A stretch of DNA of 13,455 nucleotides, taken from the NCBI GenBank assembly GCA_934630445.1, contig CAKTWY010000056.1, forward strand, positions 1 through 13,455. The letters are read 5' to 3'. The position numbers and the translations under genes were made by a program. Shown piece after piece: positions 1 through 7,736 of this stretch (position 1 is its first letter; the number at the start of each line of letters is the position of its first letter). Source of the DNA: an uncultured Eubacteriales bacterium (lineage in GTDB: Bacteria > Bacillota > Clostridia > Oscillospirales > Butyricicoccaceae). The notes beneath the pieces were generated by a model. That model searched no databases. It saw nothing but the letters and a program-made list of their open reading frames with translations, and was not told the origin of the DNA.

Positions 1-1
1 G

Positions 2-1201
2 TCCTATCTCACGCTCGTACCGTACGAAAAGCCCGCCCTCAAACAAGCGGCGCCGCGCGCCGGATACGCCATCGAAAACGACGCCTGGCGCATCGAACTG
101 GATGAAGCCACCGGCGCGGTGAAAAGTCTTTACGACAAGCGCGCCGGCAGAGAGTGGGCGGATGAAAAAGCGGGCGTATTCGGCCTGCATCAATACGACC
201 GCTACGGCCTTTGGGAAATCAACGAATATCTGCGCGTTTACGGCTACCGCTTTACGGATTGGGGCGTCAACGACTTCGGCAGGATGGACTACCCGTACTG
301 CGGGCATGAGACGTTTCTCCCCTCGCTGCGCGCGATCGAACGCTCCGAGGACGGATTAAGCCTTTCAGCGACGTTTGAAAACGGGCGCAGCGCCGAGGAA
401 TACGGCGACGCGCAGCGGGTGACGGTCGTCTGGTCGCTCCCGCCGGAGGGCGGCGAGTGCTGCGTCGAGCTGCGCCTTGAGCGGAAAGCAGAAACGCCCT
501 ACGTCGAGTCCGGGAACTTCGTGCTGCCGCTGCGCACGCAGGGCGCGCGTGTGCTTGTCTCCAAAACCGGCGGCGTATATGACCCCGCCTGCGATATCGC
601 AGACGACGCCAACCATGTGCATTATGCGACAGATGGCGTCGTCGACGTAACGGATGAAATATCGGGCCTTACGATCGTCTCCAAGGATATCCCCCTCTTC
701 TCCCTCGGCGCGCCGGGCACATACCGCTTTGCACACACCTATGAGCAGAGCGCGCCGACGCTTTATTTCAACACCTTCAACAATATGTGGGGAACCAATT
801 TCCCCCAGTGGATCGGCGGCGACTTCAGGTACCGCTTTGTCCTCCTGGCGCATGCGGCGCAGGACAGCGGCGCCGGGCTGCGCCGCGGTATGCGTCTGAT
901 GGAGGAGCCGCTCGCGCTGATGGCGAGCGGTCCTGCCGGCCCGATGCGCCCGTCCTATCCGGGCGCTACCTATCCCGAGGCGCTCGAAATCACGACGATC
1001 GCGCCGTCCGGCGAGGGCTTTCTCATCCGGGTGCACGATATTTCGGGCAGGGCCGGAACGCATACCGTCACGCTGCCGCCCTTCATCCGGCGCATCGAGC
1101 AGCGCGACCTGTTCGGTCGTCCGCTCAGCACGTCGGATACGAACGCGATAGAGCTCACGTTCGGCCCTTACGGCATTCAGACGCTGTACGCGCTGGTATA
1201 G
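2..1201 (+). CDS. Glycoside hydrolase family 38-like protein, C-terminal part (5' end outside window)
   Basis: The reading frame is open from the first complete codon at position 2, with no start signal, so this is the 3' end of a gene that begins upstream; about 399 residues are visible. The stretch reading IENDAWRIELDEATGAVKSL, followed by YDKRAGREW, is the typical opening of the beta-sandwich domain that follows the catalytic domain in family 38 alpha-mannosidase-like enzymes. The later segments YDRYGLWEINEYLRVYGYRF, DWGVNDFGR and FNNMWGTNFPQWIGGDFRYR resemble, from memory, the DUF5054 branch of family 38-like proteins rather than classical alpha-mannosidases. The catalytic domain with its zinc ligands and nucleophile would lie upstream, so activity cannot be judged. 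A frame closer to position 119 (GTG) exists but lies inside the conserved domain and is not a real start. It is followed after 22 bases by a HAD phosphatase gene in the same direction, probably in one transcript. Family assignment is fairly sure; substrate is unknown. Confidence 0.8.
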   Translation, partial: SYLTLVPYEKPALKQAAPRAGYAIENDAWRIELDEATGAVKSLYDKRAGREWADEKAGVFGLHQYDRYGLWEINEYLRVYGYRFTDWGVNDFGRMDYPYCGHETFLPSLRAIERSEDGLSLSATFENGRSAEEYGDAQRVTVVWSLPPEGGECCVELRLERKAETPYVESGNFVLPLRTQGARVLVSKTGGVYDPACDIADDANHVHYATDGVVDVTDEISGLTIVSKDIPLFSLGAPGTYRFAHTYEQSAPTLYFNTFNNMWGTNFPQWIGGDFRYRFVLLAHAAQDSGAGLRRGMRLMEEPLALMASGPAGPMRPSYPGATYPEALEITTIAPSGEGFLIRVHDISGRAGTHTVTLPPFIRRIEQRDLFGRPLSTSDTNAIELTFGPYGIQTLYALV

Positions 1202-1223
1202 CAGGAAAAGGAAACTGGCCGGT

Positions 1224-2036
1224 ATGAAAATCAAACTGATCGCGCTCGATCTGGACGGTACGCTTATGGCCGAGGGGCATCGGATCCCGGAGGAGAACCT
1301 CAGCGCCATCCGCCTGGCGCAGGCGCAGGGGATGCGCTTTACCATCTGCTCAGGGCGGATCTTTGAGGAGGCTGCGGCCTTTACGCATGCGATCCGGCTG
1401 AGCGTGCCGATCGCGGCAAGCGGCGGTTCGGCAGTCTATTCCATGCCGGACGGCGCGCTGCTCAAAAGCTATGACATCGCGGACGATGCGCTTGCGCGCA
1501 TCGTTCCCATACTGGGTAAGTATCCGACATTCTGCATGTATTATGTCGGTGCGCGCGTCTGCATGGACGTGCACGCCCGGCAGATGTTCCTCCGCACGGA
1601 TACGGACGAAGGGCGAAAGCTCAAAATCGACATCGTTCCGGACGCAGGGCGGCACCTTCTCTCCGGTATCAAGGTACAGAAAATTTTTGTAAAAGCCGAG
1701 ACGCCGGGCGCGCTCGCTGCGCTTCGCAGCGAGCTGCGCGCGGCGGGATGTGTGCGCGTATCAAGCTCCGGCGCGGACAATATCGAGCTGAACGATCTTT
1801 CCGGCGGAAAGGGCGAAGCGCTGCGGTTTATCGCCCGACGTCTGGGGCTTTCGATGGATGAGGTCGCCTGTGTGGGCGACAATGAAAACGACCTTGCCAT
1901 GTTTGAAGCGTGCGCCTATGCCGCGTGTATGAAAAACGGCACGGACAGCGCGCGGCGTGCGGCGGACTATATCACCGGCCGCACAAACCTCGAAGCGGGC
2001 GCGGCGCAGGCAATTGCGCACATCGCGTCGCTCTAG
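1224..2036 (+). CDS. Cof-type HAD-IIB family hydrolase (sugar-phosphate phosphatase-like)
   Basis: This 270-residue protein has all motifs of the cytosolic Cof-like HAD phosphatases. Motif I is DLDGT at residues 9-13, with nucleophile D9 and acid/base D11. Motif II is ICSGR at 41-45 (S44). The conserved lysine is K196 in SGGKGEAL, and motif III/IV is GDNENDLAMF at 218-227, with D219 and D223 binding magnesium. The C2-type cap lies between motifs II and III. Length is normal for the family. Family members dephosphorylate sugar phosphates, phosphorylated cofactors or nucleotides, so the substrate cannot be read from sequence. The position after motif II that often reads NG in relatives is SG here (ASGGSAVY). 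The start ATG follows an AGGAAAAGGAAA stretch, a purine-rich but not perfectly spaced ribosome binding site. It lies 22 bases after the family 38-like gene, which suggests co-transcription and a sugar phosphate as substrate. That last point is inference. Confidence 0.9.
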   Translation: MKIKLIALDLDGTLMAEGHRIPEENLSAIRLAQAQGMRFTICSGRIFEEAAAFTHAIRLSVPIAASGGSAVYSMPDGALLKSYDIADDALARIVPILGKYPTFCMYYVGARVCMDVHARQMFLRTDTDEGRKLKIDIVPDAGRHLLSGIKVQKIFVKAETPGALAALRSELRAAGCVRVSSSGADNIELNDLSGGKGEALRFIARRLGLSMDEVACVGDNENDLAMFEACAYAACMKNGTDSARRAADYITGRTNLEAGAAQAIAHIASL

Positions 2037-2133
2037 ACGCAGTTTTCGGACGAATTGCGGAGAATCAGACACCAAAAGAAATGCTCCCGTCCATTGCGCC
2101 GGGGCGCGTGAAAGGTGTATACTGTTTGTGGGC

Positions 2134-2769
2134 TCACGGCATGCCGCGGCGAAGCGGCGGTTCATTTTCATCCTGTGCAAAACGCATCTGCTGCGGCGCA
2201 GCAGGCTGCACGGCGACTGGCGGCGGTTGGGGTGTTTCGGCCGCGGAACGCACGCCCCGGATGTGGATAAAGCGCACGTCCGTGTAGCGGTAGCTCGAGA
2301 GCGGGCGGCAGTCGCTGTCCATCGAATGCGCGGCGACATATACATTGTCCGGGATGGGCTGGCCCTGAATAAAGACGATCACCGGCGTATGCGCAAACGT
2401 ACTGTCTTCAAACGCCAACTGCACGAAATCGCCCGGCTGCACTTCGTAAATATCTGTTTCGACACCAAAAGGGCCCGGACCGGTGTTCTGCGTAAGGAAA
2501 TTGTAAAAATATTCGACCCCCGTCCACGACGGCGTGCGCTCTTCGGCATTTATGTAGTACCAGCCGTAGACCGGGGTGAAATTCATTACGCCGCTGCCGG
2601 CATACAGGCACTGGGAGGCAAAGTTTGTACAGTCTCCGCCGATATCCTGAAAGTCAAAAAATGCGGGATTTCTGAAATATGCCCACCGGTGGGCGTAGGC
2701 GACCGCGCGCTCGCGGTCATAGGGTATGACGCTGCGCGCGTCTGCGGGGTCCATGATATCATTCGGCAT
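2134..2769 (-). CDS. Amidase_6-type cysteine amidase domain protein
   Basis: The 211-residue product matches what I know of the putative amidase domain (Amidase_6) in Clostridia. It opens with YDRERAVAYAHRWAYFRNP (residues 17-35). The catalytic cysteine region is GGDCTNFASQC (C47), followed by GWYY (69-72) and SWTGVEYFYNFL (81-92). Likely catalytic histidine positions are H127 in FAHTPV and H148 in YVAAHSMDSDCRPL. The fold is of the NlpC/P60-like papain type and usually hydrolyses amide bonds, in many cases in cell-wall peptides. There is no signal peptide or membrane helix, so the product should stay in the cytosol unless exported by another route. Residues 179-211 are rich in Pro, Gln, Glu and Arg, an apparently disordered tail. 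The ATG is well supported by GGAGGT six bases upstream. The gene faces the HAD phosphatase tail to tail and diverges from the next operon, so it is probably its own transcript. The substrate is unknown. Confidence 0.85.
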   Translation of the reverse strand: MPNDIMDPADARSVIPYDRERAVAYAHRWAYFRNPAFFDFQDIGGDCTNFASQCLYAGSGVMNFTPVYGWYYINAEERTPSWTGVEYFYNFLTQNTGPGPFGVETDIYEVQPGDFVQLAFEDSTFAHTPVIVFIQGQPIPDNVYVAAHSMDSDCRPLSSYRYTDVRFIHIRGVRSAAETPQPPPVAVQPAAPQQMRFAQDENEPPLRRGMP

Positions 2770-2894
2770 ATTAGCACCTCCGTTTTACTGGCATGTTATG
2801 CCGGCGGCGCGTGGCGCGTGCGCATGATGAACCATTTGTCAGCAATATGAAATAGATAAAAAGCAAACATTTTTTGAGGAAAGCGAGATGCAAA

Positions 2895-3356
2895 ATGGCA
2901 GACATTCTATTGGAGGTAAACGACGCGGTTTATCCCGAGCAGGAGCTGACGAACATTATTCACTTTTTCCCTGTGGCAAAGCGCTACAAAAAGCTGCACA
3001 TCACTTTCACCTATCAGCCAAAGTATGTGTACGATGAGGAAGTCTGCAGGCCGTTCCTCTATGAGGGCGCAAAGCAGTATGACAAATCGCTTCTGAATCA
3101 CTTTGAAGAGCAGTTCCGCGAGCATCTGCCGCTGTCGAATTTTCTCACGCTGTCGTTTGACGACGCGTCGGGTGCGTACCGCGGGTGCGCGCACCGCCAC
3201 AATCCTACGCAGGAGCATGAGATCGGCGAAGACTTCGCTTCGCTCGGCTTTTACCGCGGGGCGATCGGCACCGGCGACTGGCGCGCGGTGATCAACGTGC
3301 ACGCGATTATTACCGGCGACGTGACGTATCACCTGAAAATCGAGGGGGAGGAATGA
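2895..3356 (+). CDS. Stand-alone beta-sandwich protein resembling the N-terminal domain of CehA/McbA enzymes
   Basis: A 153-residue soluble protein without signal peptide or membrane helix. The second half has a recognisable pattern: LTLSFDDASGAYRGCAHR, then HEIGEDFASLGFYRGAIGTG, then DWRAVINVHAI and a final beta strand TYHLKIEGEE. I recall the same order (a product-like D-x-x-G-x-x-RG segment, a flexible E-D/E-A-x-x-GF/Y segment, a turn before W-x-V-x-L, then a last strand) in the beta-sandwich that precedes the PHP domain in many CehA/McbA family proteins. The next gene, three bases away, encodes just such a PHP domain lacking this N-terminal part. I chose ATG 2895, preceded by GAGGAAAG at 2876-2883. 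A TTG at 2874 in frame would add seven unlikely residues and overlap the ribosome binding site. The inferred role is a subunit or stabilising domain for the PHP hydrolase. The gene is certain; the relation to the domain is inference. Confidence 0.75.
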   Translation: MADILLEVNDAVYPEQELTNIIHFFPVAKRYKKLHITFTYQPKYVYDEEVCRPFLYEGAKQYDKSLLNHFEEQFREHLPLSNFLTLSFDDASGAYRGCAHRHNPTQEHEIGEDFASLGFYRGAIGTGDWRAVINVHAIITGDVTYHLKIEGEE

Positions 3357-3359
3357 GCC

Positions 3360-4340
3360 ATGAATAACGCCCTGAACTGGCGCGCGTGCGAGCTGCACAC
3401 GCACACCTATAACAGCGACGGCAGCCAGACGCTCGAGGAATTATGCCGCAAGGCAAAGGCTTTCGGGCTGGAATTCCTGGCGCTGACGGACCACAACACC
3501 TCCTCCGGCATTTATGAAAACACACCCGAACTGCAGCGCGAGACGCTTCCTGTGCATGTCGGGATCGAATGGACGACATTTTTCGGCCATATGGTGGTGC
3601 TCGGTGCGAAAAAATACGTCGACTGGCGCGACGCCGTTCCCTCGAATATCGACGAAAAGATGAAGGCTGTGCGCGAGGCGGACGGCATCATCGGTGTGGC
3701 GCATCCGTTCCGCCTCGGCGCGCCGATGTGCTGCGGGTGCCACTGGAACTTTCTCGTGCGCGACTGGTCGCTGCCGCATTATATGGAGATCTGGTCCGGC
3801 GACTCGCCCACCCTGCGGCAGGAAACAGTCCTGGCGCTTGAGTTCTGGAACAAAAAGCTGGACGAAGGGTTCCATCTTACGCCGAGCTACGGGCGCGACT
3901 GGCACTCTGACCCGGAGACGCCGCGTCCGTTTGCCTGCACGATGCTCGGCTTTACAGGCGACGCCGTTACAGTGGACAGCGCACTCGACGCGCTGCGCGC
4001 GGGGCGTACGCACGTCACCCTCGGCCCGCTGGTCGATCTGACGGTGCGCTCGGGTGAAAACTGCTATAACTGCGGCGAAACCGCGCCCCGGGGAACGGTC
4101 ACGGTACGTCTGCGGTGTGACCTGAACTTCCGCCGTCAGCACTGGGAGCCCTTCGGCATCGTGCCCGAAGGCATCAACCTCATTGGGAACGGCGCCCGCA
4201 CCGTGGCGACGCTCCCCGCCGGGGGCGGCGAGGCAACGCTCGACGCTTCCGCGCTTACATGGCTGCGCGCGGAGCTTGTCGGCACGCTGGGCGCGCAGCG
4301 GACGAACCTTGCGGTGACCGCGCCGGTTTATTTTGCCTGA
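3360..4340 (+). CDS. PHP-domain metallohydrolase, CehA/McbA type
   Basis: The 326-residue protein carries the metal-binding signature of the PHP superfamily. ELHTHTYNSDG has H13, H15 and D20, TDHN has D44 and H45, and the remaining conserved positions are GIEWT with E70, GHMVVLG with H77, AHPFRLG with H115, EIWSG near 143-147, and GRDWHS with D180 and H182. This arrangement, with the cysteine-bearing CCGCHW segment after the AHP motif, fits the CehA/McbA branch, named after enzymes that hydrolyse carbaryl. Most relatives are presumed phosphoesterases or other metal-dependent hydrolases of unknown substrate. Residues about 220-326 form a C-terminal beta-rich extension. Unlike many relatives it begins directly with the PHP domain, and the usual preceding beta-sandwich seems to be the separate gene just upstream. 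GGAGGA lies seven bases before the ATG and overlaps the end of that gene, so the two are translationally linked. A family 38 alpha-mannosidase follows 48 bases downstream, which suggests a sugar-related substrate. Confidence 0.88.
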   Translation: MNNALNWRACELHTHTYNSDGSQTLEELCRKAKAFGLEFLALTDHNTSSGIYENTPELQRETLPVHVGIEWTTFFGHMVVLGAKKYVDWRDAVPSNIDEKMKAVREADGIIGVAHPFRLGAPMCCGCHWNFLVRDWSLPHYMEIWSGDSPTLRQETVLALEFWNKKLDEGFHLTPSYGRDWHSDPETPRPFACTMLGFTGDAVTVDSALDALRAGRTHVTLGPLVDLTVRSGENCYNCGETAPRGTVTVRLRCDLNFRRQHWEPFGIVPEGINLIGNGARTVATLPAGGGEATLDASALTWLRAELVGTLGAQRTNLAVTAPVYFA

Positions 4341-4388
4341 AGCGCGGTATGCGCCGCGACGACAGATAAAAGGAAAGGAAATAGAAAC

Positions 4389-7300
4389 ATGTTCTACTAT
4401 CACGACATTCCCCGCATCGGCAAGCTGCTCGGCGTGATCGGCGGGCAGATCAAGCAGGACGCGTTTATCCTCGATCACGTGCTGTACGCTGAAGGAAAGC
4501 CCGATTTTTCAGACCCCGGCAGGCTGCGCATCTTCCGAAACAGCGAGACCTGGGGCGGCTACGACATGGACGCGTGGTTCCGCGTCGAATTCACCGTTCC
4601 GGAGCAGATGGCGGGCCGCCCGATCCGCCTGGAGCTGTTCACTGACCGCGAGGGCCGGTGGGAGGCGGTAAATCCGCAGCTGCTCGTCTATGTCGACGGG
4701 CGAATCGTCCAGGGCATGGATACGCACCACCGCGAGGTCAAGATCACCGACGGCGCGCCGGCCGGGCAGAAGATCACGGTCGATTTTGACGCATGGTCCG
4801 GCATGGTGCACGAGGATCAGACCTGGTCGGGAGACGAAAACGCGCCGTGCCATTTCAAGGTGCAGGCCTTTTGCCCGGATCTGCGCGCTGAAAAGCTGTT
4901 TTACGACCTGCGCGTTCCGTATGATACGGCAAGCCTGCTGCCCAAGGACAATCCCGACCGGCTGATGATCACGCGCTCGCTGGTGGAGGCGGTCAATCTT
5001 CTTGATCTGCGCGAGCTGCCGTCAAAGGCGTTTTCCCAGTCGGTGGAAGCGGCGATCGCGTATCTGGAAACGGAATTTTATCAGAAGGTCTGCGGCAAGG
5101 CGGAGCTTCCGGTCTGTTACGCGATCGGACATACGCACATCGACGTGGCGTGGCAGTGGACGTTTGCCCACACGCGCCGCAAGGCGGCGAGGAGCTTTGC
5201 CACCGCGCTCGCTTTGATGGACGAATACCCCGACTACATGTTCATGTCCAGCCAGCCGCAGCTGTACCAGTATGTGAAAGAGGACCATCCCGAAGAGTAT
5301 GAGCGCATCCGCGAGCGTATCCGCGAAGGGCGCTGGTGCGCGGACGGCGGCATGTGGCTGGAAGCGGACTGCAACCTGACCTCGGGCGAATCGCTCGTGC
5401 GTCAGTTCATCTACGGCAAGCGCTTTATGATGGAGGAATTCGGCGTCGATTCGCGCCTGCTGTGGCTGCCGGACGTCTTCGGCTACAGCGCCGCGCTCCC
5501 GCAGATCTGCAAAAAAGCGGGCGTGGACTACTTCATGACGACGAAGATCAACTGGAACGACACCAACCCCCTGCCCTACGATACGTTCAACTGGGTGGGC
5601 ATCGACGGCTCGTCCATTCTGTCGCACTTCATCCCCGCGACGGGGTACGACCAGCACTATCCCGAAGGCGACTGGCGCACCAGCTGGGGCAGCACCTATA
5701 ACGCCATGTTCTGCCCGGACGAGGTCATGGGCGGCTGGAAGCGCTATTCCTCCAAGGATGTGACGAGCGACTATCTCGAGGCATACGGCTATGGCGACGG
5801 CGGCGGCGGCACCACGCGCTGGATGGTGGAAAACCATATGCGCATGAAACGCGGCATCCCCTCCTGCCCGCGCACGGAGAGCATCTCGCCGATCGGATTT
5901 TTCGAGCATCTGGATGAGGAAACGCGCGATAATCCCCGCCTGCCCGCGTGGCACGGAGAGCTTTACTTTGAGTATCACCGCGGCACGTACACCTCCATCG
6001 CCAAAAACAAGCGCAAAAACCGCAAATCCGAATATGCGCTGATGCGCGCGGAGAGCGCGAGCGTTATGGCAAAGGCGCTGGGGCTGAAGGATTCCTGCCC
6101 GAACGATACGCTGCGCCGCCTGTGGACGAAGACGCTGACGAACCAGTTCCACGACATCATCCCCGGCTCGTCGATCAAGGAAGTATACGACGACACGGAC
6201 GTGATCTACAAAGAAATTTTAGACACCGCGCACGGTATCGCGGACGAGGCGCTGCAGGCGATCGCGGATGCGACCGCGGCGGCGGGGCGCAAGGTCGTGG
6301 TCTTCAACAGCCTCGGCTATACGCGCTCGGGCTTTGTCACGCTTCCCGCCGGGCTGGACGCCGCGGCGCTGCGCGCAGGCGACGGCAGCGCCGTAGCCGT
6401 GCAGAAAACGGCGGACGGCGGCGCCATCTTCTATGCCGAGAACGTGCCGGCGATGGGCTATGCGACTTTCACGGTATCGGATGCGGACGAGCGTTTCGCC
6501 CCGTGCGCAAAGATGGAAGGGCGTACCATCACAAACGGCGTGCTGACGCTGACGTTTGATGAAAAAGGCCATTTAAGCTCCATCTTTGATATCGAAAACG
6601 ATCGCGAGCTCGTGCCGGAGGGCAAGCGCGCGAACGTGATCGAGACGTACGAGGACATCCCCCACCAGTTTGACGCCTGGGATCTGAACCGCTACTACCG
6701 CGAGCACCGCTGGGAGGTCGACGACCTCGTCTCCTTTGAGCTTGCCGAGAACGGTGCCAACCGCGCCGTGGTGCGCCTTTGCTACCGCTATCTGTCCTCC
6801 ACGATCCGCCAGGATGTCGTGCTGTACAAAATGAGCCGCCGCGTCGATTTTGTGACCGAGATCGACTGGAAGGAAACACATATTCATGTGAAGGCCGCCT
6901 TCCCGGTCGACATCTTCGCGGAAAAAGCGAGCTTCGACATCCAGTTCGGCAACGTCGAGCGCCCGACGCACTGCTCCAACTCGTGGGATTTTGCGAAGTT
7001 TGAGACGTGCGCGCACAAGTGGGCCGACGTGTCCGAGGACGGATACGGCATGTCGATGATGAACGACTGCAAATACGGCCACGACGTGCACGACGGCGTG
7101 ATGCGCCTGAGTCTTTTAAAGAGCGCGACGTTCCCGAATGTCGACGCCGACCGTGAGGTGCACAATTTCACCTATTCGATCTATCCGCACGCCGAGGGCT
7201 GGAAGCAGGCGAACACGCACCGCGTGGCATACGACCTCAACACCCCGCTCACAGGTGTCGTGACCGACAAGGCCGGCGCGCTCGCTTCCGCCGCGTCCTT

Positions 7301-7547
7301 TGCCGCAGCGGAGTATGGGAACATCGTGCTCGACGTGCTCAAGCCCGCTGAGGACGGCGCTGGCGTCGTGATCCGCGCGTATGAGATCCACGGGCGCAGA
7401 ACGCGCGCAAAGATCGCCCTTTCGCTGGAAGGTGAGGCTTTTGAAACGGATCTTCTCGAGCGCGCCATCGCGCCCGCCGCGTATGCGGACGGCGTGCTCA
7501 GCACTGTGTTCAAACCCTATGAGATCAAAACGTTTTTGATCAAATAA
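4389..7547 (+). CDS. Alpha-mannosidase, glycoside hydrolase family 38 (cytosolic Ams1/MAN2C1-like)
   Basis: The 1052-residue protein has the full layout of the large cytosolic class II alpha-mannosidases: an N-terminal beta-rich domain (about 1-235), the family 38 catalytic domain (about 242-530), a middle helical domain containing TLTNQFHDIIPGSSI (about 583-597), and the C-terminal beta domains (about 635-1052). The zinc site begins with GHTHIDVAWQW at 247-257 (H250, D252). The catalytic nucleophile is D362 in LWLPDVFGYS, and the remaining zinc ligand is probably H530 in YHRGTYTS. Length agrees with yeast Ams1 and mammalian MAN2C1. There is no signal peptide, so it acts in the cytosol and retaining hydrolysis of alpha-mannosides taken up from outside is the likely role. 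The start has AGGAAAGGAAA about 8 bases upstream. It is the last gene of a three-gene run with the PHP hydrolase and the beta-sandwich protein, and a strong terminator follows about 50 bases after the stop. Linkage specificity cannot be read from the sequence. Confidence 0.95.
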   Translation: MFYYHDIPRIGKLLGVIGGQIKQDAFILDHVLYAEGKPDFSDPGRLRIFRNSETWGGYDMDAWFRVEFTVPEQMAGRPIRLELFTDREGRWEAVNPQLLVYVDGRIVQGMDTHHREVKITDGAPAGQKITVDFDAWSGMVHEDQTWSGDENAPCHFKVQAFCPDLRAEKLFYDLRVPYDTASLLPKDNPDRLMITRSLVEAVNLLDLRELPSKAFSQSVEAAIAYLETEFYQKVCGKAELPVCYAIGHTHIDVAWQWTFAHTRRKAARSFATALALMDEYPDYMFMSSQPQLYQYVKEDHPEEYERIRERIREGRWCADGGMWLEADCNLTSGESLVRQFIYGKRFMMEEFGVDSRLLWLPDVFGYSAALPQICKKAGVDYFMTTKINWNDTNPLPYDTFNWVGIDGSSILSHFIPATGYDQHYPEGDWRTSWGSTYNAMFCPDEVMGGWKRYSSKDVTSDYLEAYGYGDGGGGTTRWMVENHMRMKRGIPSCPRTESISPIGFFEHLDEETRDNPRLPAWHGELYFEYHRGTYTSIAKNKRKNRKSEYALMRAESASVMAKALGLKDSCPNDTLRRLWTKTLTNQFHDIIPGSSIKEVYDDTDVIYKEILDTAHGIADEALQAIADATAAAGRKVVVFNSLGYTRSGFVTLPAGLDAAALRAGDGSAVAVQKTADGGAIFYAENVPAMGYATFTVSDADERFAPCAKMEGRTITNGVLTLTFDEKGHLSSIFDIENDRELVPEGKRANVIETYEDIPHQFDAWDLNRYYREHRWEVDDLVSFELAENGANRAVVRLCYRYLSSTIRQDVVLYKMSRRVDFVTEIDWKETHIHVKAAFPVDIFAEKASFDIQFGNVERPTHCSNSWDFAKFETCAHKWADVSEDGYGMSMMNDCKYGHDVHDGVMRLSLLKSATFPNVDADREVHNFTYSIYPHAEGWKQANTHRVAYDLNTPLTGVVTDKAGALASAASFAAAEYGNIVLDVLKPAEDGAGVVIRAYEIHGRRTRAKIALSLEGEAFETDLLERAIAPAAYADGVLSTVFKPYEIKTFLIK

Positions 7548-7597
7548 AAGTGGCTGATGCCGGCGCGGCGATGGCCGCAGACCTTCAGCCGCCAAGC

Positions 7598-7637
7598 AGA
7601 AAGAACCGCCGCGGAGTATTCCGCGGCGGTTCTTTCT
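7598..7637 (+). terminator. Strong hairpin terminator after the alpha-mannosidase gene
   Basis: A perfect 17-base-pair inverted repeat (arms 7598-7614 and 7621-7637) has a six-base loop AGTATT and a GC-rich core CCGCCGCGG. The 3' arm ends in TTCTTTCT and continues into TTTC, so the U-rich tail is interrupted by C. It begins 50 bases after the alpha-mannosidase stop and ends before the next promoter, so it closes the three-gene operon. The A-rich 5' arm means the element could also act on the opposite strand, although no minus-strand gene reads into it. Confidence 0.88.
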
Positions 7638-7665
7638 TTCTCCGGTTGGAATGGACAAATCGCGT

Positions 7666-7694
7666 TTGCAGGCACGGTTTACGCATGCTATAAT
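7666..7694 (+). promoter_or_regulatory. Sigma-A promoter for the GrpB-family gene, with extended -10
   Basis: TTGCAG at 7666-7671 and a perfect TATAAT at 7689-7694 are separated by 17 bases. TG lies one base before the -10 hexamer (TGCTATAAT), making an extended -10. Transcription would start near 7701, giving a leader of about 36 bases. This is the closest match to consensus in the window. Confidence 0.85.
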
Positions 7695-7736
7695 GACAAG
7701 CATACAGCATATTAAAACGACGGGTTGGTGCGCACC

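Noticed and set aside
365..1345. Long minus-strand open frame of 326 codons opposite the family 38-like gene
   Set aside because: It runs antisense to a frame with clear family motifs, has an Arg/Ala-rich composition typical of GC-rich shadow frames, and shows no domain.
2037..2133. Terminator between the converging HAD phosphatase and amidase genes
   Set aside because: Only a weak GCGCC/GGCGC self-complementary stretch is present, with no T-rich tail on either strand.
2790..2802. Short palindrome GGCAT GTT ATGCC between the amidase and the operon as an operator
   Set aside because: Five-base arms are expected by chance at this length, and no convincing promoter could be placed next to it on either strand.
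1957..2850. Plus-strand open frame of 297 codons covering the amidase region
   Set aside because: The minus strand holds a convincing Amidase_6 protein with a good ribosome binding site, so this is its antisense shadow.
5022..6152. Minus-strand open frame of 376 codons inside the alpha-mannosidase gene
   Set aside because: Antisense to the conserved catalytic domain; composition is shadow-like and there is no ribosome binding site.
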